Positions 17,576 to 25,505 of a stretch of DNA of 64,000 nucleotides are shown here, one piece after another. Source of the DNA: Paludisphaera rhizosphaerae. Its GTDB lineage: Bacteria; Planctomycetota; Planctomycetia; Isosphaerales; Isosphaeraceae. A model generated the notes under the pieces. The model made no database searches and was not told the origin of the DNA. It saw nothing but the letters and a program-made list of their open reading frames with translations. Made by a program: the position numbers and the translations under genes. Every line of letters begins with the position of its first letter. Position 1 is the stretch's first letter. The stretch is taken from the NCBI RefSeq assembly GCF_011065895.1, contig NZ_JAALCR010000014.1, forward strand, positions 158,325 to 222,324, given 5' to 3'.

Positions 17576-19405
17576 TCAACGACCGAAGGGGATCGGCCCC
17601 AGGTGGTCGGCGATCGGGCCGAGCGCCAGGGCGGGGAGGAAGAGCAGGGCGCCGAGGAGCAAGACCGTCCCCAGCAGGACGAATCCAAAGGTCGGCGTAT
17701 CGGTTCGCATGGTCCCCGTCGTGAACGGCGTCCGCCGCTTCCGGGCCAGGCTCGCCGCCAGAGCAAGAGGGGCGATGATCGGGACGAATCGCGAGACCAG
17801 CATCACCATGCCCGTCGAGAGGTCCCAGGCTGCGGCATGCGTCGCCGGCGTCGAGAGGTTCCTGGACGCGTCGTTGAAGCCGAACGTGTCCGCAAGTCCC
17901 TCGAAACCCGATCCGTTGTTGGCGCTCGCCGAACTGAACTCGTAGAGGATTTCGCTGAATCCGTGGGCGCCGGGGTTGTTCGTCGCCTCTCGACCCCAGC
18001 TCATCGCGGCGAAGAGGCCGGTGGGCCCCAGGACCATGATCGGGTGGACGAGCAGCGCCAGCATGGCCAGCTTCATTTCCCGGGCCTCAATCTTCTTTCC
18101 CAGGTATTCGGGAGTTCGACCGACCATCAGGCCCGCCAGGAAGACGCCGATGATGAGGTAGACGAGCATGTTCACCAGACCGACTCCCTTGCCACCGAAC
18201 ACGCAGTTCAACTGCATGCCGATCAGGGGGCCGATGCCCGCCAGGGGATTGAGCGAGTCGTGCATGCAATTCACGGCGCCGCAGGAGATCGCCGTGGTGA
18301 GGGCGGCGAATGTAGGACCCGCGGAGGGGCCGAACCGCAACTCCTTTCCCTCGGTGTTCCCCAGCCCTTTGGAGTCGATGGGGAGCTTCCCCAGGGCGGG
18401 GATGGTTTTTTCAGGGGCCCCCCCGGCGACGATCGTCCGGTCGGCCTGGGACTCGAACGCAGGGTTCGGGACGAAGGAGTCCTGATAAACCGTCCAGCCG
18501 ATCATGGCCGAGAGCAACGTAAGCATTACCGCGTAGATCACGGCTGACTGTCGCGGTTGCTTGAGCATCACGCCGAACATCACCACGAGCGCGAACGGGA
18601 AGATGAGCAGGCCTACGCATTCCAGGACGTTGGTCCAGGCGTTCGGATTCTCGTAAGGGTGAGCCGAGTTCGCTCCGAAGAACCCACCGCCGTTGGTGCC
18701 GAGCTGCTTGATCGGTTCGATCGCCGCCACCGGGCCGCGGGCGATCACCTGGGGTTTCGGCGTCCCATTCGTTCCAACCCCCATGACGCCGGCCTGCACG
18801 GTCTGGATCTCAGCCGAGGGTTCCAGCGTCATCGGCGTCCCGGCCGCCATGAGCGCCACGCCCATCACGAGCGACGCCGGGACGAAGACGTAGGCGGTCA
18901 GGCGCCACATGTCGACGTAGAAGTTCCCCATGTGCGAATCGCCGCGGAGCCCCCGGACGACCGCCGTCAGGGCGCAGAATCCCACGCCCGCCGCGACGAA
19001 CATGTTCGCCACGATGAAGACCAACTGCGTGAAGTACGACAGGTGCTGCTCGCCCGAGTAGTGTTGCAGGTTCGTGTTCGTCAGAAATGACGCCGCGGTG
19101 TTGAAGATCGTCGTCGGCGAAAGCATCCCCTTGCCGTCCGGGAAGACGGAGTCGGTCTGGTTCAGCGGCGCCGCCGGCTGGGCGGCCAACACCAGATAAC
19201 CGAAGACGAATATTACGGCGTTGAACAGGATCAGCCCGGCCGCGTACTGTTTCCAGGACTGCGGCCCAGTGTCGAGGCGACGTTCGATCCAGGCGAACGG
19301 GCCGGCGGGAAGCCGATCGCCGTCCATAATCCTGGCTAACAGCCGCCCCACCGGGACGGAGAGCAGGACCGTAAGGCCGACGATCGAGACAGGCAGAAGC
19401 CACAT
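17576..19405 (-). CDS. kdpA: Potassium-transporting ATPase potassium-binding subunit
   Basis: Channel-like K+ translocating subunit of KdpFABC, 609 aa. The start at ATG 19405 gives MWLLPVSIVGLTVLLSVPVGR, the expected first helix; the frame upstream of it is unrelated. Pore-loop signatures are recognisable: NTNLQHYSGEQHLSY, LGTNGGGFFGANSAHPYENP (third selectivity filter region), SCGAVNCMHDSLNPL and SASANNGSGFEGL. Ten or so membrane helices. It follows kdpF by 56 nt. Confidence 0.97.
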   Translation of the reverse strand: MWLLPVSIVGLTVLLSVPVGRLLARIMDGDRLPAGPFAWIERRLDTGPQSWKQYAAGLILFNAVIFVFGYLVLAAQPAAPLNQTDSVFPDGKGMLSPTTIFNTAASFLTNTNLQHYSGEQHLSYFTQLVFIVANMFVAAGVGFCALTAVVRGLRGDSHMGNFYVDMWRLTAYVFVPASLVMGVALMAAGTPMTLEPSAEIQTVQAGVMGVGTNGTPKPQVIARGPVAAIEPIKQLGTNGGGFFGANSAHPYENPNAWTNVLECVGLLIFPFALVVMFGVMLKQPRQSAVIYAVMLTLLSAMIGWTVYQDSFVPNPAFESQADRTIVAGGAPEKTIPALGKLPIDSKGLGNTEGKELRFGPSAGPTFAALTTAISCGAVNCMHDSLNPLAGIGPLIGMQLNCVFGGKGVGLVNMLVYLIIGVFLAGLMVGRTPEYLGKKIEAREMKLAMLALLVHPIMVLGPTGLFAAMSWGREATNNPGAHGFSEILYEFSSASANNGSGFEGLADTFGFNDASRNLSTPATHAAAWDLSTGMVMLVSRFVPIIAPLALAASLARKRRTPFTTGTMRTDTPTFGFVLLGTVLLLGALLFLPALALGPIADHLGPIPFGR

Positions 19406-19461
19406 GGGAAATCGCTCGTTTCCAGGGTCGTTGAAGGTCGGATCATCAGGGCGTCCGACGG

Positions 19462-19542
19462 TCAGAAGTTCTCCGGCCGCAGCAGGGCGGCCAGCAGGTA
19501 GGCGAAGAGGAAGGCGGCGACGAGCACGGTCAACCAGATCAC
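19462..19542 (-). CDS. kdpF: Potassium-transporting ATPase subunit F
   Basis: A 26-aa single-helix peptide (MIWLTVLVAAFLFAYLLAAL then LRPENF). The C-terminal LRPE(K/N)F-like end is diagnostic of KdpF, the lipid-like stabilising subunit of the complex. GTG start at 19542 with AAAGGAG 8 nt upstream; that ribosome site overlaps the stop of the preceding 31-aa gene. First canonical gene of the kdp operon. Confidence 0.85.
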   Translation of the reverse strand: MIWLTVLVAAFLFAYLLAALLRPENF

Positions 19543-19554
19543 GGGGGCTCTCCT

Positions 19555-19650
19555 TTAAACGTGGTCGCAGGCGTTGATGAACAGGCCCATCAGGGCCATG
19601 ATCGCGACTCCCAGCAGGAGCGTCGCGGGAATCCAGACGGTCAGGTCCAC
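19555..19650 (-). CDS. 31-aa membrane peptide upstream of kdpF
   Basis: GTG start at 19650 with GGGAGGAG about 6 nt upstream. The product begins MDLTVWIPATLLLGVAIMAL, continues MGLFINACDHV, and is one hydrophobic helix with a short polar C-terminus containing Cys and His. The stop codon TAA lies in the kdpF ribosome-binding site, which points to coupled translation. It is too short for routine gene calling. It is not KdpF, which follows separately. Possibly an additional small subunit or regulator of the Kdp pump (inference). Confidence 0.65.
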   Translation of the reverse strand: MDLTVWIPATLLLGVAIMALMGLFINACDHV

Positions 19651-19695
19651 GGAAGTCTCCTCCCTTTTGAGTTTGGTCCGCGTCGTGCGTACTAT

Positions 19696-19711
19696 CGCAA
19701 GGAGGGCGCCG
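19696..19711 (-). promoter_or_regulatory. Candidate sigma-54 promoter of the kdp operon
   Basis: Read on the minus strand: CGGCGCCCTCCTTGCG. It has the GG and GC dinucleotides exactly 10 nt apart and an intact TTGC -12 element; the -24 element is CGGC instead of TGGC. The predicted start would fall near 19685, about 35 nt before the 31-aa gene. The divergent regulator contains a sigma-54 activation domain, which supports the call. Confidence 0.55.
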
Positions 19712-19808
19712 AATCCGGAGCCTGGCGCAACTCACGGCCTCGCCTGCGGATCGGCGAAACGACCCGACGCGGCTCTCTGGCTGAAGTCGTGCAGGACGCC
19801 GCAAGCCG

Positions 19809-19825
19809 TCGTGCGTTTTGCACGA
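19809..19825. promoter_or_regulatory. Inverted repeat, candidate enhancer site for the NtrC-type regulator
   Basis: TCGTGC-GTTTT-GCACGA, perfect 6-bp arms, about 100 nt upstream of the kdp -24/-12 element. Half-site copies of GTCGTGC occur again at about 19786-19792 and 19682-19688 in the same intergenic region. The spacing suits an upstream activator sequence. Confidence 0.4.
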
Positions 19826-19873
19826 TGCAAGCAGCAGGTTTCAGGCGTTTGAAGGGGAGACTGGATCCAAGAC

Positions 19874-21181
19874 ATGAATATCCTGGTCATCGACGATGAG
19901 ACCATTCTCCGGCGTACGATCCGAACGGTGCTGGAGAGCCAGGGGCACGCGGTTGAAGAGGCGGCGACTGGCGCCCAGGCCGTGGACCGTGCGCGAGCCG
20001 CTCGGCCCGATCTGGCGCTGCTCGACCTGAGGCTCGGCCGCGAGTCAGGGCTGGACGTTCTGGTCGATCTCGAACGCGCCGCGCCGGGGCTGGCGGTGGT
20101 GGTCATCACGGCCTATGCGAGCATCGATACGGCCGTTGAGGCGATGCGCCGCGGCGCCGTCGACTATCTCCCCAAACCGTTCACGCCTCGGGAACTCGCC
20201 GATCTCATCGCCCGCTGGGCCGTCCCGCGGGCTTCCGTCGCCCAGACGGCTGAGGCCGTGCTGTCGAGTGAATCTCCCGCGATGCAGCGCGTTCTGGAGA
20301 CGGCGTTCGCCGTGGCCCCGAGCGACGCTTCCATCCTGCTCCGCGGCGAGAGCGGCACCGGCAAGGGCGTCCTCGCCCGCGCAGTGCATGCGAGGAGTCG
20401 TCGCTCGGCCGCACCGTTCGTCACCGTCCATTGTCCTAGCCTCTCGGCCGAGCTGCTGGAGAGCGATCTCTTCGGCCACACCCGGGGCTCATTCACCGGG
20501 GCCGTCCGCGACACCGTGGGCAAGGTCGCCGCGGCGGCGGGGGGGACGCTCTTTCTGGACGAGGTCGGCGACCTGCCGCTCCCCCTCCAGCCCAAGCTGC
20601 TGCGGCTGGTCCAGGACCGCACCTACGAACGCATCGGCGAGGCGACCTCGCGGACGGCCGACGTTCGAATCATCGCCGCCACCAACCGCGACCTTGAAGC
20701 CGAAACCGCCGCCGGACGGTTCCGCGAGGATTTGCTCTATCGCCTGAACGTGATCGAGCTGATCCTGCCCCCGTTGCGGGACCGTCGAGCCGATATCCCG
20801 GTTCTGGCCGACCATCTCCTCGCCCAGTTCGCAGGGCGCTTGCAGCGTCCGGTGACGGGATTCACACCCGCCGCACGCGAGGCGATTGCTCGGCATCGAT
20901 GGCCGGGGAACGTCCGCGAGCTGCAGAACGCGATCGAACGCGGAGTCCTTCTCTGCCGTGGAAACGAGATCGACGTGAGCGATCTGCCTGCCGCGTTGGC
21001 GTCGCCCTTGTCGACGCCCGCTCCGCGCGTCGCGGTCGGCGAGGAGATTCCGATCGACGCACTGGAGATCGAGCACATACGCCGCGTGCTGGCGTCCAGC
21101 CCGACCCTGGATGACGCGGCTCGCACGCTTGGGATCGATCCCAGCACGCTCTACCGCAAGCGCAAGAAATACGGGCTTTGA
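19874..21181 (+). CDS. NtrC-type sigma-54-dependent response regulator
   Basis: A 435-aa three-domain activator. Receiver domain with D51 (LLDLRLGRES) and K101 (YLPKPF). The AAA+ sigma-54 interaction domain has Walker A GESGTGKG (158-165), the sigma-54 contact loop GSFTGA (205-210, Ser in place of the usual Ala), Walker B GTLFLDE (224-230) and the GNVRELQNAIER segment. The C-terminal Fis-type helix-turn-helix ends LGIDPSTLYRKRKKYGL. It contacts sigma-54 RNA polymerase after phosphorylation. First gene of a three-gene operon with a histidine kinase and a KdpD-like sensor, divergent from kdp, so it probably replaces KdpE as the kdp activator (inference). Confidence 0.95.
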   Translation: MNILVIDDETILRRTIRTVLESQGHAVEEAATGAQAVDRARAARPDLALLDLRLGRESGLDVLVDLERAAPGLAVVVITAYASIDTAVEAMRRGAVDYLPKPFTPRELADLIARWAVPRASVAQTAEAVLSSESPAMQRVLETAFAVAPSDASILLRGESGTGKGVLARAVHARSRRSAAPFVTVHCPSLSAELLESDLFGHTRGSFTGAVRDTVGKVAAAAGGTLFLDEVGDLPLPLQPKLLRLVQDRTYERIGEATSRTADVRIIAATNRDLEAETAAGRFREDLLYRLNVIELILPPLRDRRADIPVLADHLLAQFAGRLQRPVTGFTPAAREAIARHRWPGNVRELQNAIERGVLLCRGNEIDVSDLPAALASPLSTPAPRVAVGEEIPIDALEIEHIRRVLASSPTLDDAARTLGIDPSTLYRKRKKYGL

Positions 21182-21198
21182 GCCTTGGAGTCGCCGCG

Positions 21199-23058
21199 AT
21201 GTCGCTGAAGTATCGGCTCTGGCTTTCCTTCGCCCCGCTGCTCTTCCTGTTGGCCCTGCTGGGAACGGGGGCCGTCTATTCTCTGGGGGTCGTGGGAAAC
21301 CGAATCGACGAAATCCTGCGCGCGAACTACAAGAGCGTGGAGGCGATGCACGGGTTGAACGAGGCCCTCGAACGAATTCACGCCGCCTTCCCCGAGGCGA
21401 TGGAAGGAATCCCCGGCGCGAGGGGTCGGTACGAGGCTGCGTGGACCTCGTTCTTGAAGGAGTACGATCTGGAGAAGAACAACGTCACCGAGGCGGGAGA
21501 AGCCGAGCTGGTTGCTCGGCTGGGCGAGGCGACCGAGCGATATCATCGTCTGGGAGACGAGTTCCTCGCTTCGCCCGCCGGGTTCGACCGGAAGGCCGCC
21601 TTCTACGGCGTTGAAGGTCGCACAGGGCCGATTCAGCAGGCGTTCGAAGAGGTCAAGAAGCAGGCGGACGGGATTCGCCGACTGAACCAGGAGAGCATGG
21701 AACTGGCCAGCGAGAAGGCCCGGCAGACGGCGGCCGGCGCTCGCCGATGGGCCGGCGCCGGCCTGATCGTCGCGCTTGTCGCGACGGGGATGCTCGCCTG
21801 GCGGACGACCCGAACCATCCTGCGTCCGATCGAGGATCTGACGCGTTCCGCCCAGGCCGTCGGCGACGGCCGTTTCGATCAACTCGTCACGGCCGACACT
21901 CAGGACGAGGTCGGCGAACTGGTGGCCTCCTTCAATCGCATGACGTCCCAGTTGCGCGACTTCCGCCAATCGCAGGCCACGCGGCTGCAGCGAGCCCAGC
22001 AGGCCAGCCAGTCGGCCATCGACGCCTTCCCCGACCCGATCCTCATGATTGAGCCCGGCGGTCGGGTCGACATGGCCAACCCGGCCGCTCGCCAGTTGCT
22101 CGGCGTCACTCCCGGCGGTCAGGCCGACCCTCCCTGGCAGCCTCCCGAGAGTCTCCGTGAACCCCTCGCCGACGCGCTTCGCGATCGCGTCCCTTTCTTC
22201 TCGCGATCGTTCGATCAAGCTTTGACGTATCGATCGGAGGGAGGAGACAGGGTCTACATTCCGCAGGTCCTGCCGGTTCGCGATCCTCACGGCGGGACCC
22301 TCGGCGCGGCCGTCGTGTTCAACGACGTGACCCAGTTTCGGCTTCTCGACGAGTTCAAGAGCGACCTGGTCGCGACCGCCAGCCACGAGTTGAAGACTCC
22401 GTTGGCCGGCCTTCAACTGGCCGTCCATCTGTTGCTGGAGGAGGCGGTCGGGCCGATCACCGAGAAGCAAACCGAGCTGCTCATCGACGCCCGCGACAAT
22501 ACGGAGCGACTGCTCAAGATCGTCGAGCACATGCTCTCCCTCGCCCGCCTGGAGAATCGCCGCGAGCCTTTGGCCGTGCGTCCCGAGGACCCCGTCGGCT
22601 TGCTCCGGGCGGCCGTTGAACGGGTCCAGCCGAGGGTCGACGGGATGAAGGTGAGCATCGACGTCGGCTCCGCGCCGCTGCCGCCGGTGGCCGCCGATCC
22701 CCAGCGCCTGGGACAGGCGCTCGACAACCTGCTGGTCAACGCGGCGAATTACACGGATCTCGGAGGCCGGATCACGCTGTCCGCCCGTTCGGTCGACGAC
22801 GATCGGGTGGAATTGGCCGTACAGGACACGGGAGTCGGGATCCCACCGGAGTACGTCCCCCACGTGTTCGACAAGTTCTTTCGCATCCCCGATCAGTCGC
22901 GATCGCAGGGAACAGGACTGGGCCTGGCGATCGTCAAGGAGATCGTGACCGCCCACGGCGGCGAGGTCGAGTGTGAGAGCGAGCTCGGCCGGGGCTCCAC
23001 GTTTCGCATCACTCTGCCCGTTTGGAAGCCAGCCGGCGCACTGGAGGCCGCGTTATGA
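21199..23058 (+). CDS. HAMP/PAS histidine kinase of the kdp regulatory operon
   Basis: A 619-aa kinase. ATG at 21199 has GGAG 9 nt upstream; a TTG at 21178 is less likely. TM1 about 8-32, a helical extracytoplasmic region about 33-183 without a known ligand motif, TM2 about 184-202. HAMP (RPIEDLTRSAQAVGDGRFD) about 205-258, PAS-like about 265-385, HisKA with H396 (TASHELKTPL), HATPase with DNLLVNAANY, DTGVGIP, FDKFFRI and GTGLGLAI. The organisation resembles KinB/NtrB-like sensors. It is coupled (ATGA) to the KdpD-like gene. Presumably phosphorylates the NtrC-type regulator 17 nt upstream. Confidence 0.93.
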   Translation: MSLKYRLWLSFAPLLFLLALLGTGAVYSLGVVGNRIDEILRANYKSVEAMHGLNEALERIHAAFPEAMEGIPGARGRYEAAWTSFLKEYDLEKNNVTEAGEAELVARLGEATERYHRLGDEFLASPAGFDRKAAFYGVEGRTGPIQQAFEEVKKQADGIRRLNQESMELASEKARQTAAGARRWAGAGLIVALVATGMLAWRTTRTILRPIEDLTRSAQAVGDGRFDQLVTADTQDEVGELVASFNRMTSQLRDFRQSQATRLQRAQQASQSAIDAFPDPILMIEPGGRVDMANPAARQLLGVTPGGQADPPWQPPESLREPLADALRDRVPFFSRSFDQALTYRSEGGDRVYIPQVLPVRDPHGGTLGAAVVFNDVTQFRLLDEFKSDLVATASHELKTPLAGLQLAVHLLLEEAVGPITEKQTELLIDARDNTERLLKIVEHMLSLARLENRREPLAVRPEDPVGLLRAAVERVQPRVDGMKVSIDVGSAPLPPVAADPQRLGQALDNLLVNAANYTDLGGRITLSARSVDDDRVELAVQDTGVGIPPEYVPHVFDKFFRIPDQSRSQGTGLGLAIVKEIVTAHGGEVECESELGRGSTFRITLPVWKPAGALEAAL

Positions 23059-24191
23059 GCGAGATCGACGAGGCCGTCGGTCGTCCCGAGCAGTTTCTGG
23101 CGATGATCCGCCGCCAACAGCGCGGGCGGTTGAAGGTGTATCTGGGCTTCGCGCCGGGAGTCGGCAAGACGTATGGGATGCTCCAGGAGGCCCACCGCCT
23201 CAAAGCCCAGGGGGTCGACGTCGTCGTCGGCGTGGTCGAGACCCACGGTCGGGCCGAGACCGCGGCCTTGCTCGACGGGTTGGAATTGGTCCCTCGCCGT
23301 AAGATCAGCTATCGGGGCATTACCCTCGAAGAGATGGACGTCGACGCGGTTCTGGCTCGGAAGCCGACCGTCGTCCTGGTCGACGAACTCGCCCACACCA
23401 ACGCCCCGGGAGGCAAGCACGCCAAGCGTTATGAGGACGTCGACGATTTGCTCCGCGCCGGCGTCAACGTCCTGAGCACATTGAACGTCCAGCATCTGGA
23501 GAGTCTCTACGACGTCGTCGAGCGGTTCACGGGGACGCGCCAGAAGGAACGAGTTCCCGACTCCGTGCTTCAGCAGGCCGACCAGGTGGTCAACGTCGAC
23601 CTTTCGGCCGAGGATCTCCAGGAGCGGCTTCGCGTCGGCAAGGTCTATCCAGCGGACCGGGCCGCTCGGGCGCTCGAGGGGTATTTCACAGGCGAGAACC
23701 TGGAGCAACTCCGCGAGCTGGCCCTGGAGCATCTAGCCCATATCCTCGACCGTCGCCGTCAGGAGCGGCAGGTGGGTAATTCGGAGCCGAGTGGGTCGGA
23801 ACGGGTGATGGTTTGCGTCAGCTCCCGGAGCCCGAACGCCTCGCGACTTCTCCGCGCCGGCGCCCGGCTGGCGGATCGTTTGGGGGCTCCGTGGTACGCG
23901 GTCTACGTCCAGACGCCCGGCGAGCAGACGGAGAAGATCGACGCGGCCACCCAGCGAAGCGTGGCCGATACACTCAACCAGGCCCGGTTGGCGAACGGCG
24001 TCCCCATGCAGTTCCGAGGTAAGGACGTGGCCACGGCCGTCGCGGGTTTCGTCCGCGAGTACGGGATCACCCACGTGGTTGTCGGCCGCAGCCAGCAGCC
24101 CTGGTGGAAGACCTGGTTCCGAACCTCCCTCCTCGATCGGATCGTTCGCTCTGTCCCCGAGGCGACCGTCGTGGTGGTCGGGGAGACCTGA
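23055..24191 (+). CDS. KdpD-like sensor (KdpD + USP domains) lacking transmembrane and kinase parts
   Basis: A 378-aa protein starting at the ATG overlapping the kinase stop. Residues 22-230 are the N-terminal KdpD domain: Walker-A-like GFAPGVGKT (31-39), VVVGVVETHGR, VLVDELAHTNAPG, and LSTLNVQHLESL, which closely follow canonical KdpD. Residues about 250-375 are a universal-stress-protein domain (VMVCVSSRSPNASRLLRAG, ITHVVVGRSQQPWWK). Full-length KdpD (about 890 aa) continues into four helices, GAF and kinase domains. None is present, and the frame ends cleanly. It most likely senses K+, ATP or turgor and feeds into the separate kinase (inference). Confidence 0.93.
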   Translation: MSEIDEAVGRPEQFLAMIRRQQRGRLKVYLGFAPGVGKTYGMLQEAHRLKAQGVDVVVGVVETHGRAETAALLDGLELVPRRKISYRGITLEEMDVDAVLARKPTVVLVDELAHTNAPGGKHAKRYEDVDDLLRAGVNVLSTLNVQHLESLYDVVERFTGTRQKERVPDSVLQQADQVVNVDLSAEDLQERLRVGKVYPADRAARALEGYFTGENLEQLRELALEHLAHILDRRRQERQVGNSEPSGSERVMVCVSSRSPNASRLLRAGARLADRLGAPWYAVYVQTPGEQTEKIDAATQRSVADTLNQARLANGVPMQFRGKDVATAVAGFVREYGITHVVVGRSQQPWWKTWFRTSLLDRIVRSVPEATVVVVGET

Positions 24192-24224
24192 CGCAGAGGC
24201 TTGAGAGCCGAGGAGGCACTCGCC

Positions 24225-25034
24225 ATGGATCTGAATCTGAGAGGTCGAGTCGCGGTAGTCACAGGCGGAGCGAGCGGGATCGGGCGGGCTGTGGCGAGGG
24301 CCTTCGCCGCCGAAGGGGCCCACGTGGCGCTCTGGGACCTGAACGACGAGGTCGGCGTCGAATCGAACAGGCTCGGCGCGGAGTTCTCGGCGCCCGTCAT
24401 GGGAGTTCCCGTCGACGTAGCCGACGAGGCGGCCGTCGACCTCGCCCTGGCGCGGACGGTCGCCGAACTGGGCCCGATCGACCATCTCGTCCACGCCGCG
24501 GCGATCGGTTCCGGCAAGTTCGGCTTCCCGTTCACCAACCTTCGCCCGTCCGACTGGGCTCGCGTGCTGAACGTCAACGTGATCGGCATGGCGAACGTCG
24601 CCCACGCCCTCGCGCCCGTGATGATCGAGCGCAAGTCAGGCACGATGGTTTTCGTCGCCTCCGTCGCCGGTCAGATCGGCTCGCAGACCGATCCTCCCTA
24701 CAGCGCGTCCAAGGCGGCCAACATCAACTTCGCCCAGTGTCTGGCGAAGGATCTGGCCTCGCACGGCGTCCGCGTCAACACGGTCTGTCCCGGGATGGTG
24801 CAGACCCCGTTGAACCGCTCGGTCTGGCAGGCCTGGCATGACCAGGCCTCCCCGGCCGACCGCCTCTCCTACGACGAATGGTCGGACCGGAAGATCCGCG
24901 CAGTCGTGCCGCTCGGCCGCTGGCAAACCGCCGAGGCTGTGGCCGACATGATCGTCTTCCTATCCTCGGATCGAACCGCGCACGTCACCGGCCAGACGAT
25001 CAACGTCGACGGCGGTTTCGTCATGCACTGGTAG
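24225..25034 (+). CDS. Short-chain dehydrogenase/reductase (SDR)
   Basis: A 269-aa classical SDR. ATG at 24225 is supported by AGGAGG 8 nt upstream. NAD(P)-binding TGGASGIG (residues 14-21). Catalytic Ser in VFVASVAGQ and Tyr/Lys in YSASK. The C-terminus TGQTINVDGGF is standard. An acidic D/N pair (LWDLND) after beta-2 favours NAD(H). The substrate is unknown; family members act on sugars, polyols or 3-oxoacyl compounds. It starts 33 nt after the KdpD-like gene and may be read through from it, though no functional link is evident. Confidence 0.9.
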   Translation: MDLNLRGRVAVVTGGASGIGRAVARAFAAEGAHVALWDLNDEVGVESNRLGAEFSAPVMGVPVDVADEAAVDLALARTVAELGPIDHLVHAAAIGSGKFGFPFTNLRPSDWARVLNVNVIGMANVAHALAPVMIERKSGTMVFVASVAGQIGSQTDPPYSASKAANINFAQCLAKDLASHGVRVNTVCPGMVQTPLNRSVWQAWHDQASPADRLSYDEWSDRKIRAVVPLGRWQTAEAVADMIVFLSSDRTAHVTGQTINVDGGFVMHW

Positions 25035-25070
25035 GCCCGAGGCCCAAACGAAGCAACCTCGGACGATGGG

Positions 25071-25505
25071 ATGGTCGTCGAGTTGACCCGGAGGCTCGAC
25101 GACGCTCTGCGCGCCGGTAATCGACGCGCGCTCCAGAGGTCCGACGCGCTGGGCGCGGCCGCCACCCAGATCGGCCCCGGTGCCCGGGCGGCGGCTGTGG
25201 CCCTGCACAGCCAGATGGGCCTGTTGCACGGGAAGGTCACGCCGGTCTCCCGACTCCTCCTCGGCATCGCTCCGACCCGCGGGGCCAGCGCCCAGATCAG
25301 CCTGCGGGCCGCGACGCGCCTGGTGCCGAACTACCAACTGATACTCGGCGGGGTGCGTGGCTCCGAGCAGCTCGCGGCGGACGAGGAGGGATGGCGGATC
25401 GGAGAGCGCCCCGCCTGGCTCCACGCGTTCGAATTGCGCAGAACGAGGCTGCGGAACTCACGGCTTGGAAGTCGCCGCGCGCCCTCCGATGAGCGGGTCG
25501 GGTAG
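25071..25505 (+). CDS. Doubtful small gene, hypothetical
   Basis: A 144-codon frame in the 423-nt gap between the SDR and the giant gene. Its codon positions behave as in real genes of this genome: third position very rich in G/C, first intermediate, second lowest (eye estimate). The first 120 residues read as plausible protein (ALHSQMGLLHGKVTP, RLVPNYQLILGG). The ribosome site is weak (GATGGG next to the ATG), and the last 16 codons are antisense to the end of the giant gene. No family recognised. It may be a genuine small gene, a decayed remnant, or chance. Nothing else is seen in this gap apart from a weak 6-bp hairpin (25037-25062). Confidence 0.3.
   Translation: MVVELTRRLDDALRAGNRRALQRSDALGAAATQIGPGARAAAVALHSQMGLLHGKVTPVSRLLLGIAPTRGASAQISLRAATRLVPNYQLILGGVRGSEQLAADEEGWRIGERPAWLHAFELRRTRLRNSRLGSRRAPSDERVG

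Noticed and set aside
19778..19793. TGGCTGAAGTCGTGCA as a rightward sigma-54 promoter for the regulator gene
   Set aside because: Spacing fits, but the -12 half is GTGC rather than TTGC and the -24 half deviates; weaker than the leftward site and not needed.
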